The notes under the pieces were generated by a model that did not search any database, was not told the origin of the DNA, and saw only the letters and a program-made list of their open reading frames with translations. Shown here one piece after another: positions 6,122-6,668 of a DNA stretch of 6,668 bases. The position numbers were made by a program, and so were the translations under genes. The first letter of the stretch is position 1, and each line of letters opens with the position of its first letter. Origin of the DNA: Clostridiales bacterium (GTDB lineage Bacteria > Bacillota_B > Dehalobacteriia > UBA4068); contig WRIA01000029.1 of NCBI GenBank assembly GCA_009782975.1, positions 1 through 6,668 of the forward strand, written 5' to 3'.

Positions 6122-6668
6122 CCGCTGCCTGCGTCCTCCTTGCGGGTACGTATATCCTCACCGGTCAGCAATATGTAACGGTCGCACATCTCTTTTATGC
6201 GGCTGGCGGCGCGGGGGCCCAATTCCTCCGCTAAGGCCGCCGGTTTTAGGTTGGAAGTAATTATGCAGGGTTTGCGGCAGTTAAGACGGTAATTCAGCAG
6301 GGTATATATTTTGCCTACTGTCCATTCGCTGGAATTATGAGCGCCCATATCGTCCAAAACCAACACACGCGCGGACATGGCGGCGCCCATTATCTCCGCT
6401 TCGTCATATTCGTTTATTTCCTGTCCGCGATAGCTTAAACGCAACTGCTCCAAAAACTCCGGCACCACCACAAAACGGGCCGGATAGCCTTTTTTAAGCA
6501 ATTCCCCCGCTATGGCGGCGGCCAGAAAAGTCTTGCCGCTGCCCAGGTTGCCCTCGTAATACAGGCCGCGAGCAGGCTCTCCCTTAAGACAGGCCGCCAC
6601 GAACACCCTGGCCGCGCGCAGGGCTTTTTCCGCCGCCTGCCGATAAGAGCAACCCGAATCCAGCCTTC
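6109..6668 (-). CDS. DnaC/DnaI-like AAA+ helicase loader (partial, N-terminus beyond right edge)
   Basis: The reading frame stays open to the window edge, so the start and the N-terminal helicase-binding part are missing; about 186 residues are visible. An internal GTG at 6606 is not a likely start because conserved-looking helical sequence continues upstream. In window numbering, Walker A is GNLGSGKT (39-46), Walker B VLVLDDMGAH (101-110), sensor 1 IITSN (135-139) and the arginine-finger region RAASRI (152-157); the C-terminal GEDIRTRKED is typical of DnaC/DnaI proteins. These ATPases load the replicative DnaB-type helicase onto DNA. It could be the chromosomal primosomal loader or a DnaC-like relative from a mobile element; the neighbours here are not phage-like, which favours the former. 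It opens the visible part of the minus-strand operon and overlaps the HAD gene by 13 bases. Confidence 0.88.
   Translation of the reverse strand, partial: RLDSGCSYRQAAEKALRAARVFVAACLKGEPARGLYYEGNLGSGKTFLAAAIAGELLKKGYPARFVVVPEFLEQLRLSYRGQEINEYDEAEIMGAAMSARVLVLDDMGAHNSSEWTVGKIYTLLNYRLNCRKPCIITSNLKPAALAEELGPRAASRIKEMCDRYILLTGEDIRTRKEDAGSGWQV

Noticed and set aside
5734..6234. A 166-codon open frame on the plus strand opposite the HAD and helicase-loader genes.
   Set aside because: It crosses two well-supported genes on the other strand and reads as a low-complexity, arginine/alanine/proline-rich shadow.

Overview
The window looks like a stretch of ordinary chromosome from a low-to-medium GC bacterium, most probably a member of the Bacillota (Clostridia or a related class). 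The reasons are a DnaC/DnaI-type helicase loader, strong AGGAGG-type ribosome binding sites, frequent GTG starts, a Clostridia-like divergent PurC, a WG-repeat lipoprotein and a proline/acid-rich SH3b lipoprotein. The exact lineage cannot be fixed by reading alone. Gene density is high. I see no CRISPR array, transposase, integrase or phage structural gene.

Left block (1-2331, minus strand): the Holliday-junction locus, read ruvC -> ruvA -> WG-repeat lipoprotein -> ruvB. ruvC and ruvA overlap by 4 bases (ATGA). A small AT-richer lipoprotein gene then separates ruvA from ruvB, which runs off the left edge without its C-terminal DNA-binding domain. RuvA and RuvB form the branch-migration motor and RuvC cuts the junction. 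The key residues of RuvC (D7, E67, D140, D143), the acidic pin of RuvA (E55, D56) and the Walker motifs of RuvB are all present.

Centre (2332-3940, plus strand): an intergenic region of about 200 bases carries a near-consensus promoter (TTGACA, 17-base spacer, TAAAAT) for a tRNA-Arg(CCG) gene with an encoded CCA. One base after the CCA comes a long, almost perfect hairpin. It is followed by purC (SAICAR synthase, of a divergent subgroup) and a single-domain glyoxalase/VOC metalloenzyme. A strong intrinsic terminator ends this block and, being symmetrical, can also stop the convergent operon.

Right block (3945-6668, minus strand): a tightly packed operon read DnaC/DnaI-like helicase loader (5' end outside the window) -> HAD hydrolase -> nitrilase-family amidohydrolase -> SH3b lipoprotein. 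The first three genes overlap (13 and 4 bases), which suggests translational coupling. The HAD and nitrilase enzymes could be metabolite-repair enzymes, but their substrates cannot be read from the sequence.

I did not find a convincing new system. The items most worth a second look are the lipoprotein gene inside the ruv operon, the long hairpin between the tRNA and purC, and the divergent PurC.
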